NCBI RefSeq assembly: GCF_905373215.1
Contig: NZ_CAJPRT010000013.1
Coordinates: forward strand, 1-56,984
Direction: 5' to 3'
DNA from: an uncultured Campylobacter sp.
GTDB lineage: Bacteria > Campylobacterota > Campylobacteria > Campylobacterales > Campylobacteraceae
DNA length: 56,984 nt
Shown here: positions 16,528 to 25,221 of the stretch, one piece after another
Numbering within the stretch: position 1 is the first letter of the stretch
Layout: each line of letters opens with the position of its first letter
Program-made: the position numbers and the translations under genes
The notes under the pieces: generated by a model
Database searches by the model: none
Told to the model about the DNA's origin: nothing
The model's input: only the letters and a program-made list of their open reading frames with translations

Positions 16528-17335
16528 TTACAAGCCCCAAATTTGAGATGCTAAGCGTCAGAAAGAGCCCGATCGCGATGCAGATGATCAAAAGCCCCGT
16601 GTTTAGTCCTCTGCTGATGCCTACGAGCATATTTTCGTTTAGGATGTCAAATACAGAGTTTATCAGCCAGACGCCGGGGATCAAAAATAGTATACTCGAT
16701 CCCACGGCGACGTCGGGCGTGGCGCTAAGCCCGTAGCGAGCGCCTAGCGAGACGATGAAGGAGACTGCGAACGAAACCGCGATGTATTGGATTTTTAGGC
16801 TGATTTTAAGCTTGCTAAGCAGATAACGAGCGCAAATTCCAAAAGCCGTAGCCGCAAAAACGAGCGCCATCGCGCCGCCATCGCCGCCGAAAAGCTCGCA
16901 GAACGCGGCGTTTGCGACGCTGAGCAGAACGAGGGTTTTGGCGAAGCTTTTCTTCTGCGAGGCCAAAATTTCTGCAAATGCGGCTCTGGCGCGCGCAAGG
17001 GGGATTTTTTCGTCGTAAATTTCCCAGCTAAGCGCGCTTAGCTCCGAGATCAGATCAAAGCTGATCCGCGCCGCAGCGCCCGTTTTAACGTAGGTGCGGC
17101 GGATGGAGTTGTCCGCAGGATCCATCACGCTGATGATGAAGTGGCGCACAAAGATCATCAGGCTCGCCTCATAGTCGTAAGCGTCCGCTATCCTGCGCAC
17201 GCAGCGCTCGATGCGCGCGGTGTAAGTGCCGATACTAAGCATCTTGGCGGTGTATTCGCTAAGAAAATTGGTAAGCTCTTGGATCTGCGGCCTCGCCGCC
17301 TCTGCTTCTTTTGCTGCCGCCATTTCTGTTGTCAT
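16520..17335 (-). CDS. YjjP-like subunit of a ThrE-type exporter
   Basis: A 271-residue protein with a cytoplasmic N-terminal domain (LTNFLSEYTAKMLSIGTYTARIERCVRRIA) typical of DUF1212/ThrE, then five helices from about residue 120. SILFLIPGVWLINSVFDIL is the family's PG-containing membrane motif. With the overlapping small subunit it completes a two-part ThrE/YjjPB exporter in the inner membrane. GGAGG lies five to six bases before the ATG, giving it independent translation despite its place after the low-complexity reading frame. Confidence 0.88.
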   Translation of the reverse strand: MTTEMAAAKEAEAARPQIQELTNFLSEYTAKMLSIGTYTARIERCVRRIADAYDYEASLMIFVRHFIISVMDPADNSIRRTYVKTGAAARISFDLISELSALSWEIYDEKIPLARARAAFAEILASQKKSFAKTLVLLSVANAAFCELFGGDGGAMALVFAATAFGICARYLLSKLKISLKIQYIAVSFAVSFIVSLGARYGLSATPDVAVGSSILFLIPGVWLINSVFDILNENMLVGISRGLNTGLLIICIAIGLFLTLSISNLGLVNV

Positions 17336-17360
17336 TATTTCCTCCGCTACCCTTGTAATC

Positions 17361-17822
17361 TCAATATCGTTTTGCGCTGTTTTCGTCGTTTTTACTTCTA
17401 CGACGCTCGTTGTAGCTTCCTGTTTTTGCGGCGCCCGCCATCGTTTTTGATGTCGCTACGGTGTCCGCCGTCGCGGAATTTTTATTTTTAAAATTTAATG
17501 CAGTGGCAGCGTCCGTGGAGGAATTCTCGCTATCTAAATTTGACGCGGCGACATCGCTTGTAGCGGTAAAATTTTGATTGTTTAAATTTGACGTCGTTTC
17601 GGAATTTGAGTTATCTAAATTTAGTGCCGAGGCGGAATTTTGCTCGCTTAAATTTAACGCCGCCGCAGAGCTTTCATCGCTCAAATTTGAAGTGGCGCAA
17701 TTCTGCTCTTTTAAAGAATTTTGCTCATCTAAATTTAAATCGCAGCCTGAATTCTGTCCGCTTAAATTTAAACTTTCGGCGTCCTCGCAAGATCCGCTAA
17801 ATTTAGAATTTTCCCTGCTCAC
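17361..17822 (-). CDS. Low-complexity Asn/Ser/Leu-rich reading frame built from RAATTY words
   Basis: A 153-codon frame with a GTG start 4 bases after the stop of the EnvC-like gene, AGGT six bases upstream. Its sequence is a run of short units such as LNLSEQNSA and LNLDNSNS, encoded by alternating TTAAATTTA and CAAAATTCC words. The frame is open for 460 bases, yet there is no signal peptide, domain or sequence variety. It may be translated by coupling, or may be repeat DNA inserted between two operon genes that happens to be open. No function can be given. Confidence 0.35.
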   Translation of the reverse strand: MSRENSKFSGSCEDAESLNLSGQNSGCDLNLDEQNSLKEQNCATSNLSDESSAAALNLSEQNSASALNLDNSNSETTSNLNNQNFTATSDVAASNLDSENSSTDAATALNFKNKNSATADTVATSKTMAGAAKTGSYNERRRSKNDENSAKRY

Positions 17823-17825
17823 GGC

Positions 17826-19208
17826 TTACCTCAAGCTGATTAGATCAAGCGGGTTGATGTGGTAGTTCTGCTGCGTCACTTCAAAGGTCAGATCCGAGCC
17901 GATGCGCCCGATAATGTAGCCCTTTTTGACGTTGGAGCCGACGCGCACGGTAGGCGGGATCTGATTTAGATGCGCGTAGATCGTGTGGATGCCACCGCTG
18001 TGCTCTAGGATCACGACTTTATCGAGCACGGCGGTTTCTTTGGCAAAGACCACTTTGCCCGGCAGCACCGCCTTAACCTGCGTGTCGCCGTTGTTTGAGC
18101 CCAGCACGATATTTTCATTGAAAAGCTTGATATTATACACGGGATCGTTGTAATTGCCGAATTTTCGCTTCAAATACGCGCCGTTTAAAGGCGCTGCGGT
18201 CTTGGCTCCGCTGTATTTTTTAACGCGCGAGGACTGATAGCTCGAGCCGTACTGCTTGACTTTTTGGTTGATCTTGCTTACGCGCTCATCCGCTGGCTCG
18301 CTCACTTCGGGCTCGGGCTCAAGAGGCGGCGCAGGCTCGGGCTTGCCCGCTTTTTTGGCAGCCGCCTTTGCTTTGGCGTACTCTTTTTCGCGTGCCTGGC
18401 GCTCCTTTTGCTTCTGCGCTTCAAGCTTTGCTTGGCGTGCCGCTTCCTCCTTCTGCGCTTTGGCTTTCTCTTCGGCATCGTCGATGATCTTAAGCTCCTG
18501 CAGGGTCTTAGATATGGCGTCTTGCTCGTCGTTTATCTTCTCTAAGCGCGCGATATAGTCCTCTTTGTCCTTTTTCATCTGCGCGAGCTTCTCTTTTTGG
18601 GTGGTTAGCTTGGCGTTAAGATCGGTTTTTTTCTTGTCGTAGCCCGCCATGCTCGCCTGGATCGATTTGATCTTTTTGTTCTGCTCGTTGATAAAATTTT
18701 GATTATTTTCGTAGTCTTTGATCAGCCCCTTCAGCTCGTCGTTCATAACGACGCCGAGCCCCTCTAAAATTTCGCTAGCTACGATAGAATCGGGAGTGGT
18801 TGTGGAATTTACGTCGGTGATGAGATCAAATGATAGCTCTTGCGAGATCACGCTTATGATCTTGCTTTCTAGGTCGTTTTGCACGCTAAGAAGCATGACG
18901 TTTTGGCTATTGAGCTTCTCAAGCTCCTGCGCTTCGGCGGCGTATTGATCCTTTAGCCCTTCGATCGTTTCGCTTAGCTGTTTGATCTCGCCCTCGCGCT
19001 TTTTAAAGCCCTCCTGCTCCTTTACGATTTGGCCCGCAATCTCGTCGATCTTTTGCGAGAGCTGCATACCCTCCTTTTGCGAGCTTTTGAGTTCTTGACC
19101 CGCTTTGGCGATCTTATCTTTCGTGCTTTGCTGCTTTGCGGGCGCGGCATAAATAAGAGCCGCGGCAAGCCCCAGCGCAAGAAGCGGCGCTAAAAAAGCC
19201 CTTTTCAT
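17826..19208 (-). CDS. EnvC-like murein hydrolase activator, degenerate LytM/M23 domain
   Basis: A 460-residue periplasmic protein with a signal peptide (FLAPLLALGLAAALIYAAPA), long coiled coils (about 25-270), an Ala/Lys/Pro/Glu linker and a C-terminal LytM fold (about 345-460, ending DLISLR). Two metal-ligand positions look lost: the HxxxD motif is replaced by NNGDTQV, and the expected HLHFE reads DLTFE. One histidine (YAHLN) remains. This is the E. coli EnvC pattern, where a catalytically dead LytM domain activates amidases under FtsEX control. Its gene overlaps ftsX by four bases. It probably activates the AMIN amidase encoded near 28 kb (inference). Confidence 0.85.
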   Translation of the reverse strand: MKRAFLAPLLALGLAAALIYAAPAKQQSTKDKIAKAGQELKSSQKEGMQLSQKIDEIAGQIVKEQEGFKKREGEIKQLSETIEGLKDQYAAEAQELEKLNSQNVMLLSVQNDLESKIISVISQELSFDLITDVNSTTTPDSIVASEILEGLGVVMNDELKGLIKDYENNQNFINEQNKKIKSIQASMAGYDKKKTDLNAKLTTQKEKLAQMKKDKEDYIARLEKINDEQDAISKTLQELKIIDDAEEKAKAQKEEAARQAKLEAQKQKERQAREKEYAKAKAAAKKAGKPEPAPPLEPEPEVSEPADERVSKINQKVKQYGSSYQSSRVKKYSGAKTAAPLNGAYLKRKFGNYNDPVYNIKLFNENIVLGSNNGDTQVKAVLPGKVVFAKETAVLDKVVILEHSGGIHTIYAHLNQIPPTVRVGSNVKKGYIIGRIGSDLTFEVTQQNYHINPLDLISLR

Positions 19209-20020
19209 GCTCGTTTATTTCCGATTTGCAGCATCACAAAACTTACCGCGATTATAGATAGCGCTAAAGCCACGCCTAAAAGGATCAGCGCGTCGTAAGG
19301 CAACACTATGGCGGTGCGTAGATCGCCGATACCCTTAAGCGTGGTCGAAAACACCTCCCAAAAAGGAAGCGCTATATAAAAGCAGGTCACGATCAGCGTG
19401 GCGATGAAGGAGTCTATTATCGCCATTCGGTAGAGTTTGCCGCTTTTTATCAGAAACGACGCGCCGAAAAGCTCCATGATCTCGATGCGCTCTTTGTGTT
19501 CGTAAACCCAGATACGCATCTGGCGGTGAATTAACATCACGCCTAAAAGCACGATGAGAAACGCAAAGCCGTAAACGAGGCTTTTGATAAGTAGTAAAAT
19601 TTTAAAAATTTCATCGTGGGTCTTTTTAAAAATTTCAACCCGCGTAAGCGAGCCGATAGATTTTAGATCCTGCTCGATCTTTGCAAGCTGCGCGGCGTCG
19701 GGGAAGCTTTCGAGCTTGACGCTATAAAATTTAGGCAAATTTTTACTAAGCTCGGCAAAGGCGTTTTGTGAAATTTTACCCTTCAGGCGCTCGGTGATGC
19801 CCGCTGTGGAAATTTCGCTAATCGAGCTGATTTTCGGTACCGCTTTTTGCGCGTCTTGCAGGCTGAGCGAGGTTTTGGAGACTAGCACGATGTTATATTC
19901 GTTTTGGATCGAGCGCTCGTAGCTTTTGGTTAGATTGCTCATAAAAATTCCAAACTGCACTGAAAAAAGCAGCGCGACGAGCGAAAAGATCACGCCGAAA
20001 TGGGTTTTAATCGATTTCAT
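19205..20020 (-). CDS. ftsX: Cell division protein FtsX
   Basis: A 271-residue inner-membrane protein with an N-terminal helix (HFGVIFSLVALLFSVQFGIFM), a periplasmic domain of about 110 residues and three further helices (about 140-162, 195-220, 235-262), which is FtsX topology. The periplasmic domain is where FtsX contacts EnvC-type activators, and the next gene encodes such a protein. It overlaps ftsE upstream (14 bases) and the activator gene downstream (4 bases), indicating coordinated translation. The ribosome-binding site is weak, consistent with coupling to ftsE. Confidence 0.92.
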   Translation of the reverse strand: MKSIKTHFGVIFSLVALLFSVQFGIFMSNLTKSYERSIQNEYNIVLVSKTSLSLQDAQKAVPKISSISEISTAGITERLKGKISQNAFAELSKNLPKFYSVKLESFPDAAQLAKIEQDLKSIGSLTRVEIFKKTHDEIFKILLLIKSLVYGFAFLIVLLGVMLIHRQMRIWVYEHKERIEIMELFGASFLIKSGKLYRMAIIDSFIATLIVTCFYIALPFWEVFSTTLKGIGDLRTAIVLPYDALILLGVALALSIIAVSFVMLQIGNKRA

Positions 20021-20696
20021 TTACTTTAGCGTCCTTAATCTCAAAATGTCGGTGCCTAAAACGAAGCGTAGCGGGCATTTTATGCGTCACGATAACGACG
20101 CAGGCGTTCCACGACTCGCACGCAGAGCGCAGCAAATTCCAAATAATGGCGCTGGAGTAGTCGTCCAAATTTCCCGTAGGCTCGTCGCACAGCAGCAGGC
20201 GCGGATTATGCGCCATCGCGCGCGCCAAAGCCACGCGCTGCTGCTCGCCGCCGCTAAGCTCGAGCGGGTACTTACCCATCTTATGCCCGAGCTCGACGTG
20301 GCGCAGTAGCTTTTTGGCTTGGTCTTGGCAGACCTGCTGATTGTAGCCCATTATCATTAACGGAAGCATTATGTTGCGCTCGATCGTCCATTCGTTGATC
20401 AGGCGGTAGTTTTGAAAGATAATGCCGATGCGCTGGCGCAGGGTGCGCAGATCGGAGTTCGTGATGCCTTTTAGGTCGCACAGGCAGACGTTCAGCTCGC
20501 CGCCGATGATGTCGATGCCGCCGTAGAAGGACTTAAGCAGCGTGGATTTGCCGCTACCGCTCTTGCCCGTGATGATGACGAAGTCCTTCGCGCCGATGCC
20601 GAAGCTCGCGTCTTGGATGACCGCGCCCGCCTTTTCGTAGCCTAGCGTGAGGCCCGCTGCGGTGATGATGTTGTAATCGTCCGTTATCTCTGCCAT
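20007..20696 (-). CDS. ftsE: Cell division ATP-binding protein FtsE
   Basis: A 229-residue ABC ATPase with Walker A GKSGSGKST, Q-loop IIFQNYRLI, signature LSGGEQQRVALARA, Walker B LLLCDEPTGNLD and switch histidine VTHK. It partners FtsX to drive septal wall hydrolysis from the cytoplasm. The frame is open for 76 codons upstream, but those encode an implausible Arg/Ala-rich stretch inside trmB. The ATG at 20696 (MAEITDDYNII) gives the normal FtsE length and overlaps the end of trmB by 13 bases. Confidence 0.93.
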   Translation of the reverse strand: MAEITDDYNIITAAGLTLGYEKAGAVIQDASFGIGAKDFVIITGKSGSGKSTLLKSFYGGIDIIGGELNVCLCDLKGITNSDLRTLRQRIGIIFQNYRLINEWTIERNIMLPLMIMGYNQQVCQDQAKKLLRHVELGHKMGKYPLELSGGEQQRVALARAMAHNPRLLLCDEPTGNLDDYSSAIIWNLLRSACESWNACVVIVTHKMPATLRFRHRHFEIKDAKVNEID

Positions 20697-22876
20697 TGTG
20701 AAAATATCTCCGAAATTTTTTGATGTGCCGCGTGGTTTTCGCGCGTAGGAAGCGGGCGGCGGATGAAGTAGCTCGTGCCACTTGCGTTTGCGCGGATGAA
20801 ACACTGCTGCGGAAAGTCGAATGCCCCGAGCGAAAGCAGGATTAGCACGTCTTGCGGCTCGGCAGCGCACGGCTTGCTTTGCTGTTCGTTTTGCGGCTCG
20901 GCGCAACTTGGTTCGCTTTGCCATTCGTCTTGCGACTTAACGCGGCTTGGTTTGCCTTGCCATTGCTGCTCGGCACGATTTAATTTGCCTTGGTGTTCGG
21001 CTTGTAGCTCGTCATGGCTTAGCTCGCTTCGGTGACCGATTTGCGACTTGATAGGGTTTGACTTATTTTGTAATTCTGCTTGCGGTTCAGCAGCGTGGTT
21101 TAGCTCGTTTTTTAGTTCGGCTTGCAGCTTATTTTTGCAAGGCGCGGCGCTTGCTTTTTTTAGAATTTGCGTAGCGTTTGCTTCGTCTGTGTGGGTTGCA
21201 TTTGATGCGGCGCTTGCTTTTGCTGTACGGGTCGCCGCGAATGAGCCATCCAAATTCGGCACATTGCTTGCATCTATTGTGCCGATCGCTGCGGGTGTAG
21301 TGCTTGCACCTGTCGCATCGATAGCCGCAAGCGCACCCTCCACACCGCTAGCATTTAGCGCGCTGCTTGTTACGATCTGCTCGCAGGCTAAAGCGCGCTT
21401 TTCGCTCGGGGCGGGGCGGCTAAATTTAGCGCTTACTGCGACGGGAACGTCGCTCGTTAAATTTACGCCGCTTGCGCTCAAGCGATCCTCGTTTAAATTT
21501 GCTCTGTCTTTTGCGTCCGCTTCATCCGCGCGGTTTGTATTCAGTGGGGCACTCGCTTTTTTTAGAATTTGCGTAGCGTTCTCGCAAGCTGAAATTTTAT
21601 CGCCCGCTGCCGTAGATGAAATTTTGCCGCAGCCTGACGAAATTTCATCCATGCTTGTGCGCTTAGTTAAATTTTTTCCTCGCATTGCGTTTAAATTTAT
21701 GGCTTCGGACATGCCGTCGGCGCCTGCTTCGTACGAGATAAAACCGCCATCTAGGTTTGCGCAAGGATTTGAGTTCGTTTTTGAGGTAAAATTTGAGCTA
21801 CTGCCTGCATCAAAATTTACGCCGCCTGCCGCGCAAATCCCGCCTGCCTCCAAGCTTTTTTGCGCGTCAAAGTAAAAAATTTCCTCAAAATGCACGAAAA
21901 AATCCTCGCCTTTGAAGGTGAAATTTTTAAAATTTCGCGCGATTGCCGCCGCGTCAAATTTTAAAAATCCCATCTCAAACTGTTGCGGCTCGCCCCGGCC
22001 CGCGGCTTTGTTTTCATAAATCAGATCGTAGATATTTTTATCCATTTTGCGCCATCTATCCTCGTATTTGCTCGCTACGGCGGCGTCGCGGTTTTTGAAG
22101 TGCGAAATTTCGCCCGCTTTGCGCTGAACGTAGGGAGAGAGCTTTTGCATTGCGTAGAGGAAGTACTCCTCGCTGTCGGTGCGAAGCTCGAAGCGGCCGC
22201 TGCGCCCGAGCGTGCGTGCGATCTGTGAGGCGAACTCGTCACTTATGACGCGGCGGTGCGGCGCGTCATCCCACGGCACGGGGAAGTGCAAAAATACGCG
22301 CTGCAGGCAGCCCGCGGGAAGCAGGCTCAGCAAAACTCGCGCGTCGGTGGCTATGAGAGCGATGTTTTGCAGCCCCTCGCGGATCGCTAGCTTTGCGACC
22401 TGTTCGATCGCGGGCTTGTAAATTTCGATGCCGATTAGCAGCGCGTCTTGATTTGAGCGCGCTTGATGAAGCAGGTGTCTGCCCGAGCCGAAGCCGATCT
22501 CGATGAAAATTTTATTAAATTTAGAGCTTTTTACGAGGGATAAAATTTCATTCTCGTCCAAAATCAGCGGCGTTTTTTCGGTAAGTGAGCTGTCTTTGAA
22601 AGCAAACGCCTGTGATATGATCCGCCCGCAGAAGCGCTCTTTAAAAATTTCAAGCGCTCGCTGCAGATGGCCGATCTTAGCAGGCTTAGTGATCTTTTCG
22701 CCCTTTACTATCACTTTACCGCCGCTGGGCTTTAGGATGATAAAAAACTCGCTATCAAAGCTTTTGGTTCGCAGGAGCGTTAAATTTCTGCCGCGCGCCG
22801 TCTCTAAAAACTCGGTCTCGCCGAGCTTAATCGGCAGCCGCGGCAGGCTCACGCTTTGGGTTATGAAATTCGGCAA
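20684..22876 (-). CDS. trmB: tRNA (guanine-N7-)-methyltransferase TrmB with a ~335-residue low-complexity insert
   Basis: TrmB makes m7G46 in tRNA using S-adenosylmethionine. Residues about 120-215 carry the family blocks IEIGFGSGRHLL, IGIEIYKPAIEQ and FLHFPVPWDDAPHRR. An N-terminal extension of about 115 residues is usual for Epsilonproteobacteria. The protein is 730 residues against roughly 390 in C. jejuni. The excess is one block, about 340-675, of Ala/Asn/Lys/Gln-rich repeats, including a 26-bp DNA repeat and 13-14-residue units such as AEPQNEQQSKP. Conserved-looking sequence resumes at DVLILLSLGAFDFPQQCF and continues to the end. The insert sits between domains, so activity is probably retained. 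Four-base gap to the FN3 gene upstream. Confidence 0.92.
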   Translation of the reverse strand: MPNFITQSVSLPRLPIKLGETEFLETARGRNLTLLRTKSFDSEFFIILKPSGGKVIVKGEKITKPAKIGHLQRALEIFKERFCGRIISQAFAFKDSSLTEKTPLILDENEILSLVKSSKFNKIFIEIGFGSGRHLLHQARSNQDALLIGIEIYKPAIEQVAKLAIREGLQNIALIATDARVLLSLLPAGCLQRVFLHFPVPWDDAPHRRVISDEFASQIARTLGRSGRFELRTDSEEYFLYAMQKLSPYVQRKAGEISHFKNRDAAVASKYEDRWRKMDKNIYDLIYENKAAGRGEPQQFEMGFLKFDAAAIARNFKNFTFKGEDFFVHFEEIFYFDAQKSLEAGGICAAGGVNFDAGSSSNFTSKTNSNPCANLDGGFISYEAGADGMSEAINLNAMRGKNLTKRTSMDEISSGCGKISSTAAGDKISACENATQILKKASAPLNTNRADEADAKDRANLNEDRLSASGVNLTSDVPVAVSAKFSRPAPSEKRALACEQIVTSSALNASGVEGALAAIDATGASTTPAAIGTIDASNVPNLDGSFAATRTAKASAASNATHTDEANATQILKKASAAPCKNKLQAELKNELNHAAEPQAELQNKSNPIKSQIGHRSELSHDELQAEHQGKLNRAEQQWQGKPSRVKSQDEWQSEPSCAEPQNEQQSKPCAAEPQDVLILLSLGAFDFPQQCFIRANASGTSYFIRRPLPTRENHAAHQKISEIFSQWQR
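20852..21859 (-). repeat. Low-complexity insert inside trmB
   Basis: About 1 kb in frame, with roughly fourteen RAATTY words by eye. The 26-base sequence GCTTTTTTTAGAATTTGCGT plus AGCGTT occurs at 21153-21178 and 21555-21580. Around 20870-21030 a different degenerate ~40-bp unit (TTGCGGCTCGGC..., SKP/EPQ codons) repeats about four times. Its strong codon periodicity also leaves long antisense open frames. Confidence 0.75.
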
Positions 22877-22879
22877 ACT

Positions 22880-23554
22880 TTATTCTGCCTGCGCTGCGGC
22901 AATGACTGCACTAGGCTTGGACAGCTCTCCGTTTTCGGTTTTGACGGTAATGCGGTATTCATATCCTTCGCCGTAATCGATATTGTCGATATATTCAGCA
23001 CTAAGTCTGCCGCGAACCTCTTTAATCGTGCTCCACGACTCGCCTCCCTTAGGACGGCGCTCTATTAGATAGGAGCTTACGCGAAGATCCGGATGCGGGC
23101 GCCAGATGATCTTAACGCGGCCCGGAAGTCCGTAGATCGCCTGCGCAAACGGCACGGACTCTAGCATCTTCGCGGTACTTGCGATAGCGACCGGAGAAGG
23201 AGCCGAAACGCCCTTAGCGCCGTATGTGCGCACGGTGTATTTATACGAAGTGCCCGGCTGCAGCCTCGTATCTACATAGTGGGTGGAGTATGGATCTGCG
23301 ATGGTGGCGATCTTTTTGGCTTCGCCGCCGCTTGCGGGCGCTCGGTAAACGACAAAGCCCAGCACGGCGGCATCTGAGTCGTATCTAGGCCACTCAAGCC
23401 CGATCTCATCGTCGCTCGTGATCGTCCTAATGCCCTCTACGCGCGGCAGGCTCTCGTCGCTTGCACTAGGCGCGCTAGACATAGCGCAGCCACCCGCTAG
23501 TATCGCTAAAGTAGCGCTCAACGTTAGTCGGTAAAATTTTTTCATAAATTTCAT
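22880..23554 (-). CDS. Fibronectin type III domain lipoprotein
   Basis: A 224-residue protein with a lipoprotein signal peptide ending in LAGGC (lipidated Cys23) and two FN3-like domains (about 38-130 and 132-222). These are marked by LEWPRYDSDAAVLGFVVYRA, YKYTVRTYG and the second pair IIWRPHPDLRVSSYLIERR and YEYRITVKTENG. The equivalent C. jejuni gene also lies between rluD and trmB. It is probably anchored in the outer membrane facing the periplasm, with an unknown partner. It starts inside the end of the RluD-family gene (80-base overlap). A second in-frame ATG at 23545 is an alternative start. Confidence 0.85.
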   Translation of the reverse strand: MKFMKKFYRLTLSATLAILAGGCAMSSAPSASDESLPRVEGIRTITSDDEIGLEWPRYDSDAAVLGFVVYRAPASGGEAKKIATIADPYSTHYVDTRLQPGTSYKYTVRTYGAKGVSAPSPVAIASTAKMLESVPFAQAIYGLPGRVKIIWRPHPDLRVSSYLIERRPKGGESWSTIKEVRGRLSAEYIDNIDYGEGYEYRITVKTENGELSKPSAVIAAAQAE

Positions 23555-25169
23555 CCTTTACCTTTTGATTTGTCGTAAAATTTAGAAATTCGCTCGGCAA
23601 GCCCGCGCATATTTTCACCTCTTTGCCGCTTCGCGGATGGATGAAATAGAGCAAATAGGCATGGAGCAAAATCCTGCTAATTTTAGCGTTTTCGCTCTTA
23701 AATCCGTATAAATGATCGCCCAAAATGTGCCGATTTATCGAGCTTAAATGCACGCGGATCTGATGCGTGCGACCCGTGAAGAGCTTCGCCGCGACGAGAT
23801 TGAAGCTCTTTGGATTTATCGGCGGCAAAATTTGGTTTTGAGCGGGATTTTTAAAATTTAAAAATTTATTTTCGGCGAGACGGGCGGCTAGGGTTTGAGC
23901 TGCACTCATATCGGCGGTTAAAATTTTATCCTCGCTATCTACGTTGCCTGCGTTGCCAGTGCGGCTGCTTGGAATTTTATCTGCGTTGTCTGCGTGGTTT
24001 TTTGGAATTTTATCTACGCTTTGGATTGAAATTTTATCCGCGCTCCGCATGCAGCTATTTGAGATTTCGTCCGCGTTATCCGCGCCTGCGTAGTCGTCTA
24101 AAATTTCATCCATGCCTGCGTTCTTGCTCGCGCTCGCGTCGGTAGTTGAAATTTCATCCGTGCCGGCGGCTGGGTCTGCATTTAAAATTTCATTCCCGCG
24201 CGTGCTTGCGTCGGTGGCTAAAATTTTACTCGCATCTGCGCCTTTGCTAGCGCTTAAAATTTTATCCTCACCTGTGGATACGGCCAGAATTTTGCCCGTA
24301 TCTGTGGTCGCGCCCGAAATTTTATCCGCATTACCAGTTGAAATTTTATCCATAGCGTCGCCCAAAATTTTGTCCTTAGTCGAAATTTTACTTACGCTTG
24401 CGTTCGCAGCTAAAATTTTATCGGCGGCTGAAATTTTATCCATGCCCGCAGTCGTACCATTGCCCGCGCCCGCGCCTAAAATTTCATCGCTCTTCTGGGC
24501 GGAGTTTTGAAGCTCGCTTAGTTCCGCTCCGCTTAAAATTTCATAAAACGCGCTCTTTGCGCTGCGTCCGCCGGGCACGATCCCCATTTTTAGACGGTTT
24601 GCAGGGTTGCGAGCGATCGGGCGCTCGATCACGCAGGGCTCTTTCAGCGGCAGGTTGATGAGCGCGAGGTATATCCGCCCCATGCTCTTGTCGCTTAGCT
24701 GCGCCGAGAGCGCGGCGTGCGCAGCGTTGTTTTTGGCGACGAGCAGGGCTCCGCTGGTAAGCTTATCCAGGCGGTGCACGATGCCCGCGCGAAGCTCGCC
24801 GCCGAGTGTGGAAAGCAGATAGCCGCGAGACTTGAGCCAGTCCACGAGAGTGGGCTCTTTGACGCTTGCGGCGGGGTGGACGGTAAGGCCTGCGGGCTTA
24901 TTTACCACGAGCAGATCATCGTCCTCGTATAAAATTTCAACGTCGAAGTTTAGCTTCTCTGCGCTCATTTGCTGCGGCGCGGGCGCGGGGTAGTCGATAC
25001 GCACGAGCTCGCCCGCAGATAGCTTGTAGCCGGGCTTAGTTTGCACGGCTCCGTTCACTCTGACTGCCGCGGATTTGATCAGGCTTGATATTTGATTGCG
25101 CGAAATTCCAAGCTGCGAGCTTAAAAAAACGTCGAGTCTTTCGCTGCATTGTGCTATTAGATTATCCAA
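23475..25169 (-). CDS. RluA/RluD-family rRNA pseudouridine synthase with a ~240-residue low-complexity insert
   Basis: An S4 domain (about 8-60) precedes a pseudouridine synthase domain with catalytic HRLDKLTSG (Asp135) and, much later, AKLFTGRTHQIRVHL. Related enzymes are about 320 residues; this one is 564. The extra block, residues about 213-454, replaces the short linker between FYEIL and FNLVAAKL. It consists of repeats of ADKI(L/S), DEIS and GNEIL, encoded by GATAAAATTTT-type DNA. The catalytic core looks intact on both sides, so the enzyme probably works with a long disordered loop. It diverges from rodA across a 52-base region. Exact uridine target not determinable. Confidence 0.9.
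   Translation of the reverse strand: MDNLIAQCSERLDVFLSSQLGISRNQISSLIKSAAVRVNGAVQTKPGYKLSAGELVRIDYPAPAPQQMSAEKLNFDVEILYEDDDLLVVNKPAGLTVHPAASVKEPTLVDWLKSRGYLLSTLGGELRAGIVHRLDKLTSGALLVAKNNAAHAALSAQLSDKSMGRIYLALINLPLKEPCVIERPIARNPANRLKMGIVPGGRSAKSAFYEILSGAELSELQNSAQKSDEILGAGAGNGTTAGMDKISAADKILAANASVSKISTKDKILGDAMDKISTGNADKISGATTDTGKILAVSTGEDKILSASKGADASKILATDASTRGNEILNADPAAGTDEISTTDASASKNAGMDEILDDYAGADNADEISNSCMRSADKISIQSVDKIPKNHADNADKIPSSRTGNAGNVDSEDKILTADMSAAQTLAARLAENKFLNFKNPAQNQILPPINPKSFNLVAAKLFTGRTHQIRVHLSSINRHILGDHLYGFKSENAKISRILLHAYLLYFIHPRSGKEVKICAGLPSEFLNFTTNQKVKDEIYEKILPTNVERYFSDTSGWLRYV
23808..24533 (-). repeat. RAATTY-built low-complexity insert inside the RluD-family gene
   Basis: About 20 RAATTY hexamers in 726 bases by eye (chance about 0.7), nearly all AAATTT or GAATTT in contexts such as GGATAAAATTTC and GATAAAATTTTA, spaced 25-45 bases apart. 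The frame is maintained, producing Asp-Lys-Ile-(Leu/Ser) repeats. Confidence 0.85.
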
Positions 25170-25221
25170 ATTTATACCTTTTTTGGCTATTCTTACGTCA
25201 AAATTTTAATAGGATTAAGCG

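Noticed and set aside
20697..20924. Extended FtsE N-terminus
   Set aside because: The extra 76 residues are Arg/Ala-rich and coincide with the trmB C-terminus. FtsE has normal length from ATG 20696.
20870..21030. CRISPR-like or VNTR array in the trmB insert
   Set aside because: The units are degenerate, contiguous and in frame with trmB, without unique spacers.
21048..21875. 275-codon antisense ORF opposite the trmB insert
   Set aside because: It is open only because of the repeat codon pattern. It has no ribosome-binding site or domain, while trmB continues on both sides in the other strand.
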